DNA from: JABCZZ01 sp964454545
GTDB taxonomy: Bacteria; Pseudomonadota; Alphaproteobacteria; Rickettsiales; JABCZZ01
Direction: 5' to 3'
Length of the DNA stretch: 64,000 nucleotides
Assembly (NCBI GenBank): GCA_964454545.1
Contig: CAYVTI010000003.1
Span: 1-64,000, forward strand
The notes under the pieces were generated by a model. The model worked only from the letters and a program-made list of their open reading frames with translations, was not told where the DNA came from and did not search any database. The stretch's first letter is position 1. Each line of letters starts with the position of its first letter. Below, piece after piece: positions 15,797-23,675 of this stretch. A program made the translations under genes and the position numbers.

Positions 15797-16078
15797 ATGT
15801 CATATGACCAGGATATCAAGATAGCCGTCATGCAGAGCCAGATCGAAGGCCTGCGCGAACAGCACAGGTCGCATAAGGAGGAGATAACTAAATCTCTGAA
15901 CCATCTTGCGGACAAGGTATTTCAGTCGATAGAGGGCATCCGCGGGGACATCAAGGACATATACGAATTCATCAACCGCAGCCGGGGCAGCATCGCCGCG
16001 CTTCTACTCTGTTCAAGCGCGCTTGGGGGCGTTGTCGTAGCGGTCGTGTCATGGACGCTTGCGCGCTTCCTGAAATAA
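15797..16078 (+). CDS. holin-like coiled-coil membrane protein
   Basis: A 93-residue protein from ATG 15797 (MSYDQDIKIAVMQSQIEG), 12 bases after the previous stop; a GTG at 15743 would overlap that gene. An N-terminal coiled coil (residues 5-60, with heptads in EQHRSHKEEITKSLNHLADK) is followed by one C-terminal membrane segment (SIAALLLCSSALGGVVVAVVSW). This is the layout of XhlA-type lysis accessory proteins. It precedes the hydrolase and endolysin genes, which supports a lysis role, but homology is not certain. Confidence 0.55.
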   Translation: MSYDQDIKIAVMQSQIEGLREQHRSHKEEITKSLNHLADKVFQSIEGIRGDIKDIYEFINRSRGSIAALLLCSSALGGVVVAVVSWTLARFLK

Positions 16079-16104
16079 TAATATGTACGCGCATGGAAAA
16101 CTTC

Positions 16105-16134
16105 TTGCAAAATTACCGCTAACCGCCTTATAGG
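16105..16134 (+). promoter_or_regulatory. possible promoter of the GH114 gene
   Basis: TTGCAA at 16105-16110 and TATAGG at 16129-16134 are separated by 18 bases, in the 83-base gap before the GH114 gene. AAGGAAG follows as ribosome binding site at about 16151-16157. The match is moderate and proves nothing alone, but it would allow expression apart from the lysis genes. Confidence 0.35.
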
Positions 16135-16161
16135 GATACCCTTTACCCTCAAGGAAGCGTT

Positions 16162-16995
16162 ATGCTGCGGTATATGATTTTACTGTGCGTCGTCCTCTGC
16201 ATCGTTACCATTTGCCTCCTGTTTAACCGGCAGGAGAAGTGGGCAGCCTATTACGGCCATGACGTACCCTATGCCGAGCTTGAGGATTTCAACGTCCTGG
16301 TGTTCGACAGCGACAACCATCCGCCGCTTGCGCCGCTCAAGGCTGCGCGCAAGACCGTGCTGGGTTATATCAGCCTCGGCGAAGCCGATCCGGCCAGGGA
16401 TTATTATTCCGTCCTCGCGCAGGAGGATCTCCTGCTGTCCGGAGATCCGGCATCCAACGGGCAGACAGTTATCGATGTGCGCAATCCCAAGTGGGGCGAT
16501 TATGTCATAAGAGTCCTCGTGCCCAAGATCATGGCGCAGGGGTTTGACGGCATTATGATCGATACGGTGGACAGCATCATCCAGACGGAAGTGAGCGCGC
16601 CGCGCCGCTATGCTGGCATGCAGAAGGCCGCGGCGCGGATAATAAAAGATATCCGCATGCATTATCCTAACCTCAAAATTATGGTTAACCGAGGATTTGC
16701 TATCCTTCCCATGGTGGCGGGCGATATAGACATGGTGCTGGCGGAAAGCACTTACAGCACTGTCTCGCCGGATACGAAACAGCATATGTTGCGTCCGCAG
16801 GAAGAATACAAGAATATCGTCAGGCTGCTTAATAACGTGAAAAGGCAGTCGGCATCGCTGAAAATATACACGCTCGATTACTGGCCTCAGGAGGACGGGG
16901 AGAACGTCAAACGTATCTATGCCGCGCAGCGCGGCGAGGGGTTTATTCCCTACGTGTCAACGCAGGATCTGCAATCTCTCTATCACGAGCCATAA
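16162..16995 (+). CDS. GH114 / PelA-hydrolase-like glycosidase, membrane-anchored
   Basis: A 277-residue protein. An N-terminal hydrophobic anchor (residues 3-21) without a signal cleavage site is followed by a TIM-barrel glycoside hydrolase of the endo-alpha-1,4-polygalactosaminidase family (GH114, TM1410-like). The conserved strand ends are visible: LGYISLGEAD (67-76), GFDGIMIDTVDS (127-138), MVNRGFAIL (174-182) and VLAESTYS (192-199). The Glu of AES (E195) and D134 correspond to the catalytic acids of the PelA hydrolase domain. The substrate should be alpha-1,4-linked galactosamine/N-acetylgalactosamine polymer, i.e. Pel. It lies between the holin-like and endolysin genes. The host PelA at 53.2 kb lacks this domain. 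Whether it serves the phage or the host is open. Confidence 0.8.
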   Translation: MLRYMILLCVVLCIVTICLLFNRQEKWAAYYGHDVPYAELEDFNVLVFDSDNHPPLAPLKAARKTVLGYISLGEADPARDYYSVLAQEDLLLSGDPASNGQTVIDVRNPKWGDYVIRVLVPKIMAQGFDGIMIDTVDSIIQTEVSAPRRYAGMQKAAARIIKDIRMHYPNLKIMVNRGFAILPMVAGDIDMVLAESTYSTVSPDTKQHMLRPQEEYKNIVRLLNNVKRQSASLKIYTLDYWPQEDGENVKRIYAAQRGEGFIPYVSTQDLQSLYHEP

Positions 16996-17058
16996 AGAAT
17001 TATACGACTTTATGTTGTGGGGCCGTCGCATGGAACTCCTCCACCTATCCACCTTGCC

Positions 17059-17511
17059 ATGTATCATTTTATGCTTTCTCTAAATTCCGCAGGGCTTGCG
17101 CTGATCAAGTCTTTTGAAAGCTTCCGCGCGCGGCCTTATCAGGATAGCGGCGGGGTATGGACCATAGGTTACGGGCACACGCAGGATGTTACTCCTGAAA
17201 GCCCGCCGGTTATGGAAGAGGAGGCGGAAGAGTTCCTGCGCGAGGATCTGGCGGATGCGCAGGATGCAGTCGGGCGGCTCGTGCATGTTCCCTTGAACGA
17301 CGACCAGTATTCCGCGCTGGTTTCGCTAGTCTATAACACAGGCCCGGCGCCGCTCACCCATACGCTAGGTGCCTTGCTGAATGAGGGACATTACGATGCT
17401 GCGGCGGATGAGTTTCTCAGGTGGAACCATGCGGATGGCGAAGCAAGCGAAGGGCTTACGAGGAGACGGAAGGTGGAAAGAGAATTATTTTTAAGCAGTG
17501 GCAAGAGCTGA
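17059..17511 (+). CDS. GH24 phage endolysin (lysozyme)
   Basis: About 150 residues from ATG 17059; a GTG at 17017 extends it with an unlikely leader, and ATG 17071 is also possible. The T4-lysozyme triad has exact spacing: E20-x8-D29-x5-T35 in ESFRARPYQDSGGVWT. The GYGHT and NTGPAPLTHTLGALLN blocks and the C-terminal TRRRKVERELFL are typical. It hydrolyses peptidoglycan glycan strands during lysis. No signal-arrest sequence is obvious, so a holin would be needed for release. Confidence 0.92.
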   Translation: MYHFMLSLNSAGLALIKSFESFRARPYQDSGGVWTIGYGHTQDVTPESPPVMEEEAEEFLREDLADAQDAVGRLVHVPLNDDQYSALVSLVYNTGPAPLTHTLGALLNEGHYDAAADEFLRWNHADGEASEGLTRRRKVERELFLSSGKS

Positions 17512-17559
17512 GTGACCAGAGTTGAGTGCCGCTTACTCAACTCTCAACTCTGGCCACTC
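17510..17559. repeat. self-complementary intergenic segment
   Basis: GAGTGACCAGAGTTGAGTG (17510-17528) pairs with ACTCAACTCTCAACTCTGG followed by CCACTC (17535-17559), nearly perfectly. It shares the GAGTTGAGAGT vocabulary with 9052-9138. The arm begins at the stop codon of the endolysin. Confidence 0.7.
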
Positions 17560-17578
17560 ACCACTAAAAGGATCCACT

Positions 17579-18058
17579 ATGACCGAAGAAACACAAACAG
17601 CGCCTTCGCTTATCTACGATGTCGTGTGTACAGATGCAGAAGGCCGGGAAAAATGGCGCGAGCGCGTGCATAACCTTGTTACGGCTGTCGGAAAAACCGA
17701 TATCATCGATAAATATTTCAAAGGCTCTGCCTATACGGCGGCATGGTATCTTGGGCTGAAAGCCAGCGGTACGGCAGTCTCCGGCGATACGCTTGCCTCG
17801 CACAGCGGCTGGAGCGAAATCACGCCTTATTCCGGCAATCGTCCCGCCATCACTTTCGGCGCCAGCTCCGGCGGAAGCAATACCGCGAACGCGGTGGGCA
17901 TTTCCATCAACGCGACCGCGACCATTTCCGGCGCGTTCATCGCAAACGCGAACAGCGGCACCAGCGGGATTTTATACAGCGCAAGCGATTTCAGCGTGGC
18001 GCGCACTGTTGCAAGCGGCGACACACTCTCCGTCACGCCGACGGTTTCGGTGTCTTAA
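17579..18058 (+). CDS. phage structural/fibre-associated protein
   Basis: A 159-residue protein from ATG 17579 after AAAAGGATCC; the longer frame from 17522 runs through the intergenic hairpin. The VHNLVTAVGKTDIIDKYFKGSAYTAAWYLGL pattern, ASHSGWSEI, and GILYSASDFSVARTVASGDTLSVT belong to a family common near fibre and lysis genes of podoviruses and siphoviruses. The C-terminal half is a beta-rich Gly/Ser/Ala sandwich. The role in the virion is not established. Confidence 0.65.
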   Translation: MTEETQTAPSLIYDVVCTDAEGREKWRERVHNLVTAVGKTDIIDKYFKGSAYTAAWYLGLKASGTAVSGDTLASHSGWSEITPYSGNRPAITFGASSGGSNTANAVGISINATATISGAFIANANSGTSGILYSASDFSVARTVASGDTLSVTPTVSVS

Positions 18059-18131
18059 GGAAATATTAAGATTTGACTACAAGCCTATTCCCAAGTTGCC
18101 GGATTTCCGATTTTCCGGTATTATCAGCCGG

Positions 18132-19061
18132 ATGAAGCAGGCTGAATCGAATGAGGCGCGTAAGGAAAGGCTGTTGCATACGCTCTATGCCCTGCGGGGG
18201 CATTTCCGGGAGAGCGCCCCTGCGGATCCGGAGGATCTGACGCTCGGCCAGAAGGATGCGGAAGGGGTGATACTCCATTGCATTGATTCGCGCCTTAACG
18301 AGCGCAAGGATTTACATCTCGCCCGCGGGGAGTATTTCCAGACGGCGTCCGCAGGCGCGGCCGTGCCGCCTTATGACGGGCAACGGGTGAGTCTTGAGCA
18401 CCAGGTGGATCTGGGCTATCCGGCGCTGCATTTTCCCAAGGTGCGCAACATCGTCATCATGGGGCATACGCATTGCGGCGCGAACAAGGCGCTTTACGAC
18501 GCGCTGCTCGGCGACGCGAAGCCTTCTGACGGTTTTGAAGCGGGCTGGATGCTGCCGGTTGCGCCGGAAGGGTTGAGCGCGGCGCTCAAGAAAGCAAAAA
18601 GCGCGGGCGTGGATGAGCAGGAGCAGTTGCGTATCGTGGAGCAGCTCAGCGTCCTGCAGTCCATGAAACATTTATATGATTACTATTTCAACGATAAGTC
18701 CGTGCGTGACAATGTCGGCAACGGCAGCCTGCATGTGATAGGCGCGATCCGGGATATCCATGCGGATGCGGAAGGCAAATTCCCGCTGTTGGTCTATGAT
18801 TCAGGCAGGAATGCATTCCGCAAAATCGAGGAGCTTTATGATGAGGTTTTTCCGGATACAGGCAAACGAACGGCAGAAAATATAGAAAACGCAGCGAAGC
18901 CTTTGCTTGAGCAGCAGAAAAAGATGCTTGTGCCTGCGGCGCACATGGTGGTGCAGAAAGGCGCGGAGAGCAGCACGGTGGCGGAGATGGAAATCAGCCA
19001 GATTCAGGATGGCGTCAGAAAGCTGCTGGATAAGGTGAATAAGGCGGGAGTATCACGATGA
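18132..19061 (+). CDS. beta-carbonic-anhydrase-like protein
   Basis: A 309-residue protein. The open frame extends back to 17793 over the previous gene; ATG 18132 gives MKQAESNEARKER and keeps the family fold. The zinc ligands of beta-carbonic anhydrases are present: C50-x-D52-x-R54 (HCIDSRLN) and H112-x2-C115 (MGHTHCGANKAL), with ASAGAAVPPY between. A C-terminal extension of about 90 residues beyond the usual ~210 is unlike standard enzymes. The reaction would be CO2 hydration to bicarbonate in the cytosol. The stop overlaps the next ATG by four bases (ATGA), so the 80-residue gene is probably translated with it. The location within phage genes is unusual. Confidence 0.75.
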   Translation: MKQAESNEARKERLLHTLYALRGHFRESAPADPEDLTLGQKDAEGVILHCIDSRLNERKDLHLARGEYFQTASAGAAVPPYDGQRVSLEHQVDLGYPALHFPKVRNIVIMGHTHCGANKALYDALLGDAKPSDGFEAGWMLPVAPEGLSAALKKAKSAGVDEQEQLRIVEQLSVLQSMKHLYDYYFNDKSVRDNVGNGSLHVIGAIRDIHADAEGKFPLLVYDSGRNAFRKIEELYDEVFPDTGKRTAENIENAAKPLLEQQKKMLVPAAHMVVQKGAESSTVAEMEISQIQDGVRKLLDKVNKAGVSR

Positions 19062-19300
19062 AGGAAGCGCTCGATAAAAATAAGTACGTGCTGGAACGCG
19101 TAACCGGAAAAGATGTAAACGGGAAACCAGTATTTGCTTACGTGCTCCTGCGTAAAAAACGCCTGGCGGATTTTCGCAGGGAGATGGGCAGGCGCGATGT
19201 TGACCTCGCTGAGTTCGGCGTCATTGTCGCCTATGGCAGCGGTACGAATCCACCTGCCGATTTCGAACAGCATGTTCTGGAGGCTGTAAGAAAGCTGTAA
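19058..19300 (+). CDS. small unknown protein, paralogue of 24795-25037
   Basis: An 80-residue protein whose ATG overlaps the stop of the carbonic-anhydrase-like gene. It shares spaced residues with the minus-strand protein at 24795-25037: GKD, GKP, YVL, K-L-x-x-F, D(V/L)-x-E-(Y/F)-G, and a final G-x-NPP block. Both are small, soluble and probably alpha/beta. Function unknown. Confidence 0.65.
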   Translation: MKEALDKNKYVLERVTGKDVNGKPVFAYVLLRKKRLADFRREMGRRDVDLAEFGVIVAYGSGTNPPADFEQHVLEAVRKL

Positions 19301-19311
19301 ATTCGCTTTTT

Positions 19312-19881
19312 CTATCTCTGCGGGATATTGTCCACCATCTTCTGCAGCCTGGCGACCCGCTCCTGGTAGGTAAGTTTCCTGCGTTCTGCGCTTTCTTCCG
19401 GTTTCAGGCCATGCCTTTCCAGAATGCGGGCGAAGGTTTTATTGTCGAATATCATCTTAAGTTCATCACTGTGTTCCTCGGCAACCGCCGTGTATTTGCT
19501 GAGGGCGTAAGCCACAGGAATCACCATAGAGGATGCAGCCGTTATATCTTTCTGCACATCCGGGGAAACATCACCCTGCTGCAGCATTCGGCTGAAGGGC
19601 GAAGCGGCGGATTGAAGCTTTAGCGAATCCAGGGAGATCTGGTTGAGGTCCGGTAGCCTGACAGGGTCGATGCCGTTTTCTCCCTGAGAAAGCGCCACAT
19701 GCAGCTTTTCAAGTCCCGGAACGCTGATGTTATGGCCGCGCGCCATATCCAGTATTCTGCCCAGTCTTTCCGCAGACACTCTCAGCGCTTCCTCGCTGGT
19801 GGTTACGGTGGCATCGCTTCCCTGATAATGATCGAGCAGGGATTTCGCCAGAATGTCACGAAACGCTACAGCATCGGCCAT
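19312..19881 (-). CDS. unknown helical protein (MADAV family-like, copy 1)
   Basis: A 189-residue, all-helical soluble protein that starts MADAVAFRDILAKSLL after TGAGGA. It converges with the 80-residue gene at 19058. The minus-strand protein at 25043-25666 also begins MADAV, is of similar length and also sits beside a member of the 80-residue family, so the two gene pairs look related by arrangement. Overall sequence identity between the two is low by eye. Confidence 0.6.
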   Translation of the reverse strand: MADAVAFRDILAKSLLDHYQGSDATVTTSEEALRVSAERLGRILDMARGHNISVPGLEKLHVALSQGENGIDPVRLPDLNQISLDSLKLQSAASPFSRMLQQGDVSPDVQKDITAASSMVIPVAYALSKYTAVAEEHSDELKMIFDNKTFARILERHGLKPEESAERRKLTYQERVARLQKMVDNIPQR

Positions 19882-20006
19882 ATAAAAGTTCCTCAGGACG
19901 GAATCATTTTAGCATAGTGACGGCAAAAGGCATGTTAAAAGTTTATGACACCATTCCTTAATGTGTGGAGCCGCGAAATTTCCAGGTAAAAAGATACTTG
20001 CTATCG

Positions 20007-20597
20007 TTAGCGGGACTTCCCTGTTATTCTTAATGACTGTTTGCCTGTGTCTCCCGGCAACGGTATTTCAGGCAGTTGAGCAGAAGGTGGAGACCTCCCT
20101 GCATTTATGTTTGCCTCATACTCACGGACAGCGCTCTCTATAGGAGGAGGTTTCCTTTCCGGAGCAGAATTGTTTGTCAATTGCATCAAAAGAGACGAAG
20201 TTCTTACCAATTCTGGATCTCTGATGATGGGGGAAGATTTTGATTTTATAAGAGAAGAAGCAAATTTATGAATTGCTTCTGCTTCTTTTGCGAGCGTTTC
20301 ATTAGAAGGGATTTTATCAACAGATATTTCCTGTTCTTTCTCTACTGTGGCGCTAGGTAATGCAGCGCTAAGCAATGCATGGAGTTTTCTCAAATCAGGT
20401 ACATCGGGTGGTACATCGGCTTCGTTGTATACCTCATCTCTTCTTGGGTATGCTTCATCTATTCTTTTAAGTACCTCTCCTAATATTGAGGAAGTGAATT
20501 TCAGGGGGGCGTCTGGTTTGGGATTTCCAGACGTTAGGTAAAATACGGCCAGCCGCCTGCGCAGTATCGAATTAAAGTCTTCCATTCTGTTAGCCAT
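20007..20597 (-). CDS. unknown 196-residue soluble protein
   Basis: Begins MANRMEDFNSILRRRL at 20597 after a GAGAG site; an upstream in-frame ATG at 20690 would add 31 residues resembling no signal peptide. It is charged and Pro-rich in the C-terminal third (ERKPPPIESAVREYEANINAG..., PPSAQLPEIPLPGD). No domain is recognised. Together with the genes at 19312 and 25043 it belongs to a group of minus-strand helical proteins around the second tail-fibre set. Confidence 0.55.
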   Translation of the reverse strand: MANRMEDFNSILRRRLAVFYLTSGNPKPDAPLKFTSSILGEVLKRIDEAYPRRDEVYNEADVPPDVPDLRKLHALLSAALPSATVEKEQEISVDKIPSNETLAKEAEAIHKFASSLIKSKSSPIIRDPELVRTSSLLMQLTNNSAPERKPPPIESAVREYEANINAGRSPPSAQLPEIPLPGDTGKQSLRITGKSR

Positions 20598-20925
20598 AAA
20601 ATTGCTCTCAAGTACTCTCAAGCGAATTATCTGAAACGATTTTACCATGATAATGGTAAAGGAAATATTAAGAATTTTGTTAAATTTCAAACTGAGACAC
20701 TACCAGCCAAATCATAAGCTTGACCTAACCTTCGAATTTTACTATAACTTCCCCCGCAGGCGCGAAGCGTCTGTGGGAAGTTCGAAGCTCTCATCTGTGT
20801 GTCGTTAGCGGTTTGTGTACCGTTATTCTCACTCCCTTGCCCATGCTGGGCGGGGAGGGATCAGTTATACAACAGGCTTCGGCCGAAGGCTGATTCCAAC
20901 CTTTCTAGCGACAGGTTGCTTCGAA

Positions 20926-21060
20926 CTCTCCCGCTCACCCAGCAGCAATGCTGGCTTATGGCAGGGGAGACCGTAATGCATGTCCAGAGGCGCTGCAATC
21001 GCCTTAAAGATTACGGTAGAACCTCAAATGTTCAGATGGCTCCCCTGCCGCTTTTCATTT
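20926..21060 (+). ncRNA. foldable repeat B, copy 2 (candidate structured RNA)
   Basis: Matches 12505-12626 along its length. A closing stem GGCAGGGGAG (20960-20969) / CTCCCCTGCC (21040-21049) is perfect. A second stem ACCGTAAT (20970-20977) / ATTACGGT (21010-21017) is perfect, and GGCG...CGCC forms the inner loop. Stems kept while bases change between the copies argue for a folded RNA or a mobile hairpin element. No known RNA family is recognised. Confidence 0.5.
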
Positions 21061-21070
21061 GCCAGTCCAC

Positions 21071-21140
21071 TTGTCATGCCCGCGCAGGCGCATCTTAACA
21101 TACTAAAGAGCTAAAATTCCCGCTTTCGCAGGAATGACAA
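21071..21140. repeat. REP-like inverted pair
   Basis: TTGTCATGCCCGCGCAGGCG (21071-21090) is an inverted, diverged copy of CGCTTTCGCAGGAATGACAA (21121-21140). The unit TGTCATTCCTGCGAAAGCGGG resembles extragenic palindromic repeats found in many proteobacterial genomes. It lies just upstream of the SGNH fibre gene. Confidence 0.65.
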
Positions 21141-21166
21141 TTATTACCCGGATATCAGAATATCAT

Positions 21167-23044
21167 ATGACGACCGAACAATTCTCCAACCTGGCGCAGA
21201 CGACGCTCGCCAGCACCGTTAGCGCGGGCGCGACTTCGCTTATCGTGGCATCCGCCTCCGGATTTCCTGCGGGCGGGCAATTCCGCATCGTCATCGATCA
21301 GGAAATATTCCTGGTGACGGCGGTTTCCGGCGTTACTTTTACCGTGACTCCGGGGTATGAGGGCACGATGCAGGCCGCTCATGCGGGCGGCGCTGCGGTG
21401 GCGCACATTCTTACTGCCGGGGTGATCTCGCAGATATACAATAACGCGCTTAATTTCGCCACGCCGCGTATTCAGGCATTCGGCGATTCGCGTGCTTCCT
21501 ACTGTGGCCTTAACGTCAACCAGTCGAGTTCGACGTTTGCCAACCCGGCGATGGAATATCCAAACCGCTCGCCGGTTGCCTGGGCTAACCGCTTCCTGCG
21601 CGGGCGGCTCAACTTCGATCTGACGCTTGGCTATATCGGCCAGTTTCAGGCGGTGTGCAGCGTGAAAGTGGTGAATGGCGGCTCCAATTACACGTCGCCT
21701 TCGGTGTCATTTTCCGGCAGCGGCACAGGGCTTACCTTTGGCGCTCCGGTAGTATCGGGCGGGGTCATCAAAAGCGTGCCGGTGACGGCGCAAGGCATCA
21801 ATTTTACCTCGCTGCCCACGTTGAGCGTGAGCGACTCCACCGGATCAGGCGCGGTATTGCAGGCCGTTATCGGCGGCACGGGAACATTCGGCGTCGCCGG
21901 GGAGACTACGATGCAGTGCGTCAACCGCCTGTCCGATATCGCTTCGGTGGCGGCGGATATCGTGTTTGTCTGCATAGGCACTAATGACATTACCAACGGC
22001 GTTTCCGCGGCAACTACAAAGGCCAACCTGCAGACGATATTCGATACGTTAATTGCAGCGGGGAAGATGGTCGTCTATTGTCCGGATCAGGCGCGCAGCT
22101 ACTGGGCATCGCTTACCGGCAGCCAAATCACCAACGCCCGCCACCAGATGTATAATGTGAAGCGCTGGGCATACCAGTACGCATTGCTTGCGAACGGCAA
22201 GAACCCGAACGGCAACAGGAAAATCATTATCTGCGACGCGGAGGATTTCTGGGCGGATGCGACAAGCAGCACTGGCAATCCGCTTTCGCTCATGACCTCC
22301 GATGGCCTGCACTGGTCGACCGCGAGCGCGCAGGCGATGGGGCTGAGACTTGCGCAGCAATTGCAGCCGCTGCTGGGACTCTCGGGGCCTGCCATGATCA
22401 TAAGCCAGGTGGATGGGTACGATGCGACCTATAATCCCGATGGCGCGCTCAATTTCGGCTGGCTGATGAATGCCACTCCCGGCACGCCTACAGCACCGGT
22501 TACCGGAAGCATCGCCGGAAATTTCAGCGCATTCCGCAGCTCCGGCTCGGCGACCGGCACGATGGCGGGTTCCATCGAATCGGTACGCACGGACGGCTTA
22601 AGCGGCAACCGGCAGGTGTTCACGTTTTCACTCGGCAGCGGCACGAGCAGCGAGCAATATAATTTCGGCATCACGAGCAGCGCGATTTCATCCTATAATA
22701 TCAGCGTTGGCGATACGATCAGCGTCGAATGCGACATGTGGCTTTCGGGGCAGGCGAACGTGAACCGCCTGCTGCTGCAAATCAACTTCACCCAAAGCGG
22801 CACGACGGCTATGCAGGCGATGGACGGCGACAATGTCACCGATAAATTCATCGCCTCCGGCGCGTATATGGCGATTGCCGGGGATACAAATCCGATGACT
22901 TTCCGCACGCCGCCGGTCATTGTTCCCTCCGGCGCCGATCATTTGACCTGCTATGCTATCATTGGTTTTGACGCAAGCGGCGGCGCAGGCTCAGCGACCG
23001 CTACATGGAAGATCGGGAATTTCAGGATAAGAAAAGTGGTGTAG
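21167..23044 (+). CDS. tail fibre with SGNH esterase domain
   Basis: A 625-residue protein from ATG 21167. Residues 1-100 (TLASTVSAGATSLIVASASG, FRIVIDQEIFLVTAVSG) form a phage beta module seen at fibre N-termini. Residues 101-380 are an SGNH-type hydrolase: AFGDSRA (block I, Ser108), a C-G-T-N-D block (CIGTNDITNG) and a DGLHWS block with the Asp/His pair. A small beta insertion lies near 165-225. The last 230 residues are a carbohydrate-binding-like beta-sandwich. Such domains usually remove acetyl groups from surface polysaccharide. The protein would act outside the cell at the tail tip. It probably belongs to a second fibre set after the one at 14.4 kb. Confidence 0.8.
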   Translation: MTTEQFSNLAQTTLASTVSAGATSLIVASASGFPAGGQFRIVIDQEIFLVTAVSGVTFTVTPGYEGTMQAAHAGGAAVAHILTAGVISQIYNNALNFATPRIQAFGDSRASYCGLNVNQSSSTFANPAMEYPNRSPVAWANRFLRGRLNFDLTLGYIGQFQAVCSVKVVNGGSNYTSPSVSFSGSGTGLTFGAPVVSGGVIKSVPVTAQGINFTSLPTLSVSDSTGSGAVLQAVIGGTGTFGVAGETTMQCVNRLSDIASVAADIVFVCIGTNDITNGVSAATTKANLQTIFDTLIAAGKMVVYCPDQARSYWASLTGSQITNARHQMYNVKRWAYQYALLANGKNPNGNRKIIICDAEDFWADATSSTGNPLSLMTSDGLHWSTASAQAMGLRLAQQLQPLLGLSGPAMIISQVDGYDATYNPDGALNFGWLMNATPGTPTAPVTGSIAGNFSAFRSSGSATGTMAGSIESVRTDGLSGNRQVFTFSLGSGTSSEQYNFGITSSAISSYNISVGDTISVECDMWLSGQANVNRLLLQINFTQSGTTAMQAMDGDNVTDKFIASGAYMAIAGDTNPMTFRTPPVIVPSGADHLTCYAIIGFDASGGAGSATATWKIGNFRIRKVV

Positions 23045-23121
23045 CGAGTAAGGAGTCGCGAATTGCGCGGGTATGTGGAGGAGCGTTAGCGACGCCCCCT
23101 TGCAATAAAGAATAATCCTAT

Positions 23122-23589
23122 ATGATACTTTCAGCCAATTACGCAGCCTCACCCTATGGCAGCATTGCCTACGGCGCACGCGGCCAGGCAAACTATGCGA
23201 GCGCCACCAGCGACGCCGTTACGGGTGCAGATGCGCTTGCTGCCATTGCGGCATGTGTATCTTCCACCGCCGAGGCGGTTACAGGCAGTGATAGTATTTC
23301 CGCGATTGCAGCCTTCTATCCAGGCTTTGCCGAATCGGTCACGGGCAGCGATCTGCTTGCGTTGATACTATATGCAAGCGATCAGATACGCAGCCTGATA
23401 ACGGCGGCTGATTTCGGCGCTTCCTATATATTCCATCCTGCGGACGTATTCGATGCGCAAGAATACAGGATGTTCAACGTCCCGGCAGAAAAACGGGCAG
23501 GGACGGCAGAGTTGCACGCGCCTGTATCTGTAAACGCGGAGAACCGGCAGGCGGCGGCAAATCCGGAAAACAGGAATTTCAAGGCATGA
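23122..23589 (+). CDS. phage protein with AVTGSD repeats
   Basis: A 155-residue protein. The first half has three internal repeats of about 24 residues: SDAVTGADALAAIAA, AEAVTGSDSISAIAA and AESVTGSDLLALIL. The second half ends in a polar Asn/Ala-rich tail (ENRQAAANPENRNFKA). It is not recognised, but it lies between two fibre-type genes and is probably a virion accessory protein. Confidence 0.55.
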   Translation: MILSANYAASPYGSIAYGARGQANYASATSDAVTGADALAAIAACVSSTAEAVTGSDSISAIAAFYPGFAESVTGSDLLALILYASDQIRSLITAADFGASYIFHPADVFDAQEYRMFNVPAEKRAGTAELHAPVSVNAENRQAAANPENRNFKA

Positions 23590-23591
23590 AA

Positions 23592-23633
23592 GCGGTGATC
23601 AGTGACCCGTGGTTTGCAATGGTTACTGATCGC
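23592..23633. repeat. self-complementary intergenic segment
   Basis: GCGGTGATCAGTGACC (23592-23607) pairs with GGTTACTGATCGC (23621-23633). It sits in the short gap before the 98-residue gene, and is another member of the unique intergenic hairpin class. Confidence 0.6.
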
Positions 23634-23675
23634 TGGACACTCTCCGCATCGTTTCAGCCACCATAGGAGTATATT

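Larger units (their letters stand above)
20598..21166. other. gene-free 569-base gap, highly foldable
   Basis: No protein gene is convincing; a 99-codon frame at 20799 crosses stem-loops and has no homologous look. The gap holds a hairpin AACTTCCC...GGGAAGTT (20746-20782) nested in CTTCGAA...TTCGAAG, a CCC-rich stem CTCCCTTGCCCA...TGGGCGGGGAGGG (about 20834-20861), repeat B copy 2 and a REP-like inverted pair at 21071-21140. Confidence 0.6.

Noticed and set aside
20799..21098. 99-codon plus-strand frame
   Set aside because: Lies in the foldable non-coding gap, crosses repeat B and has no homology-like pattern.
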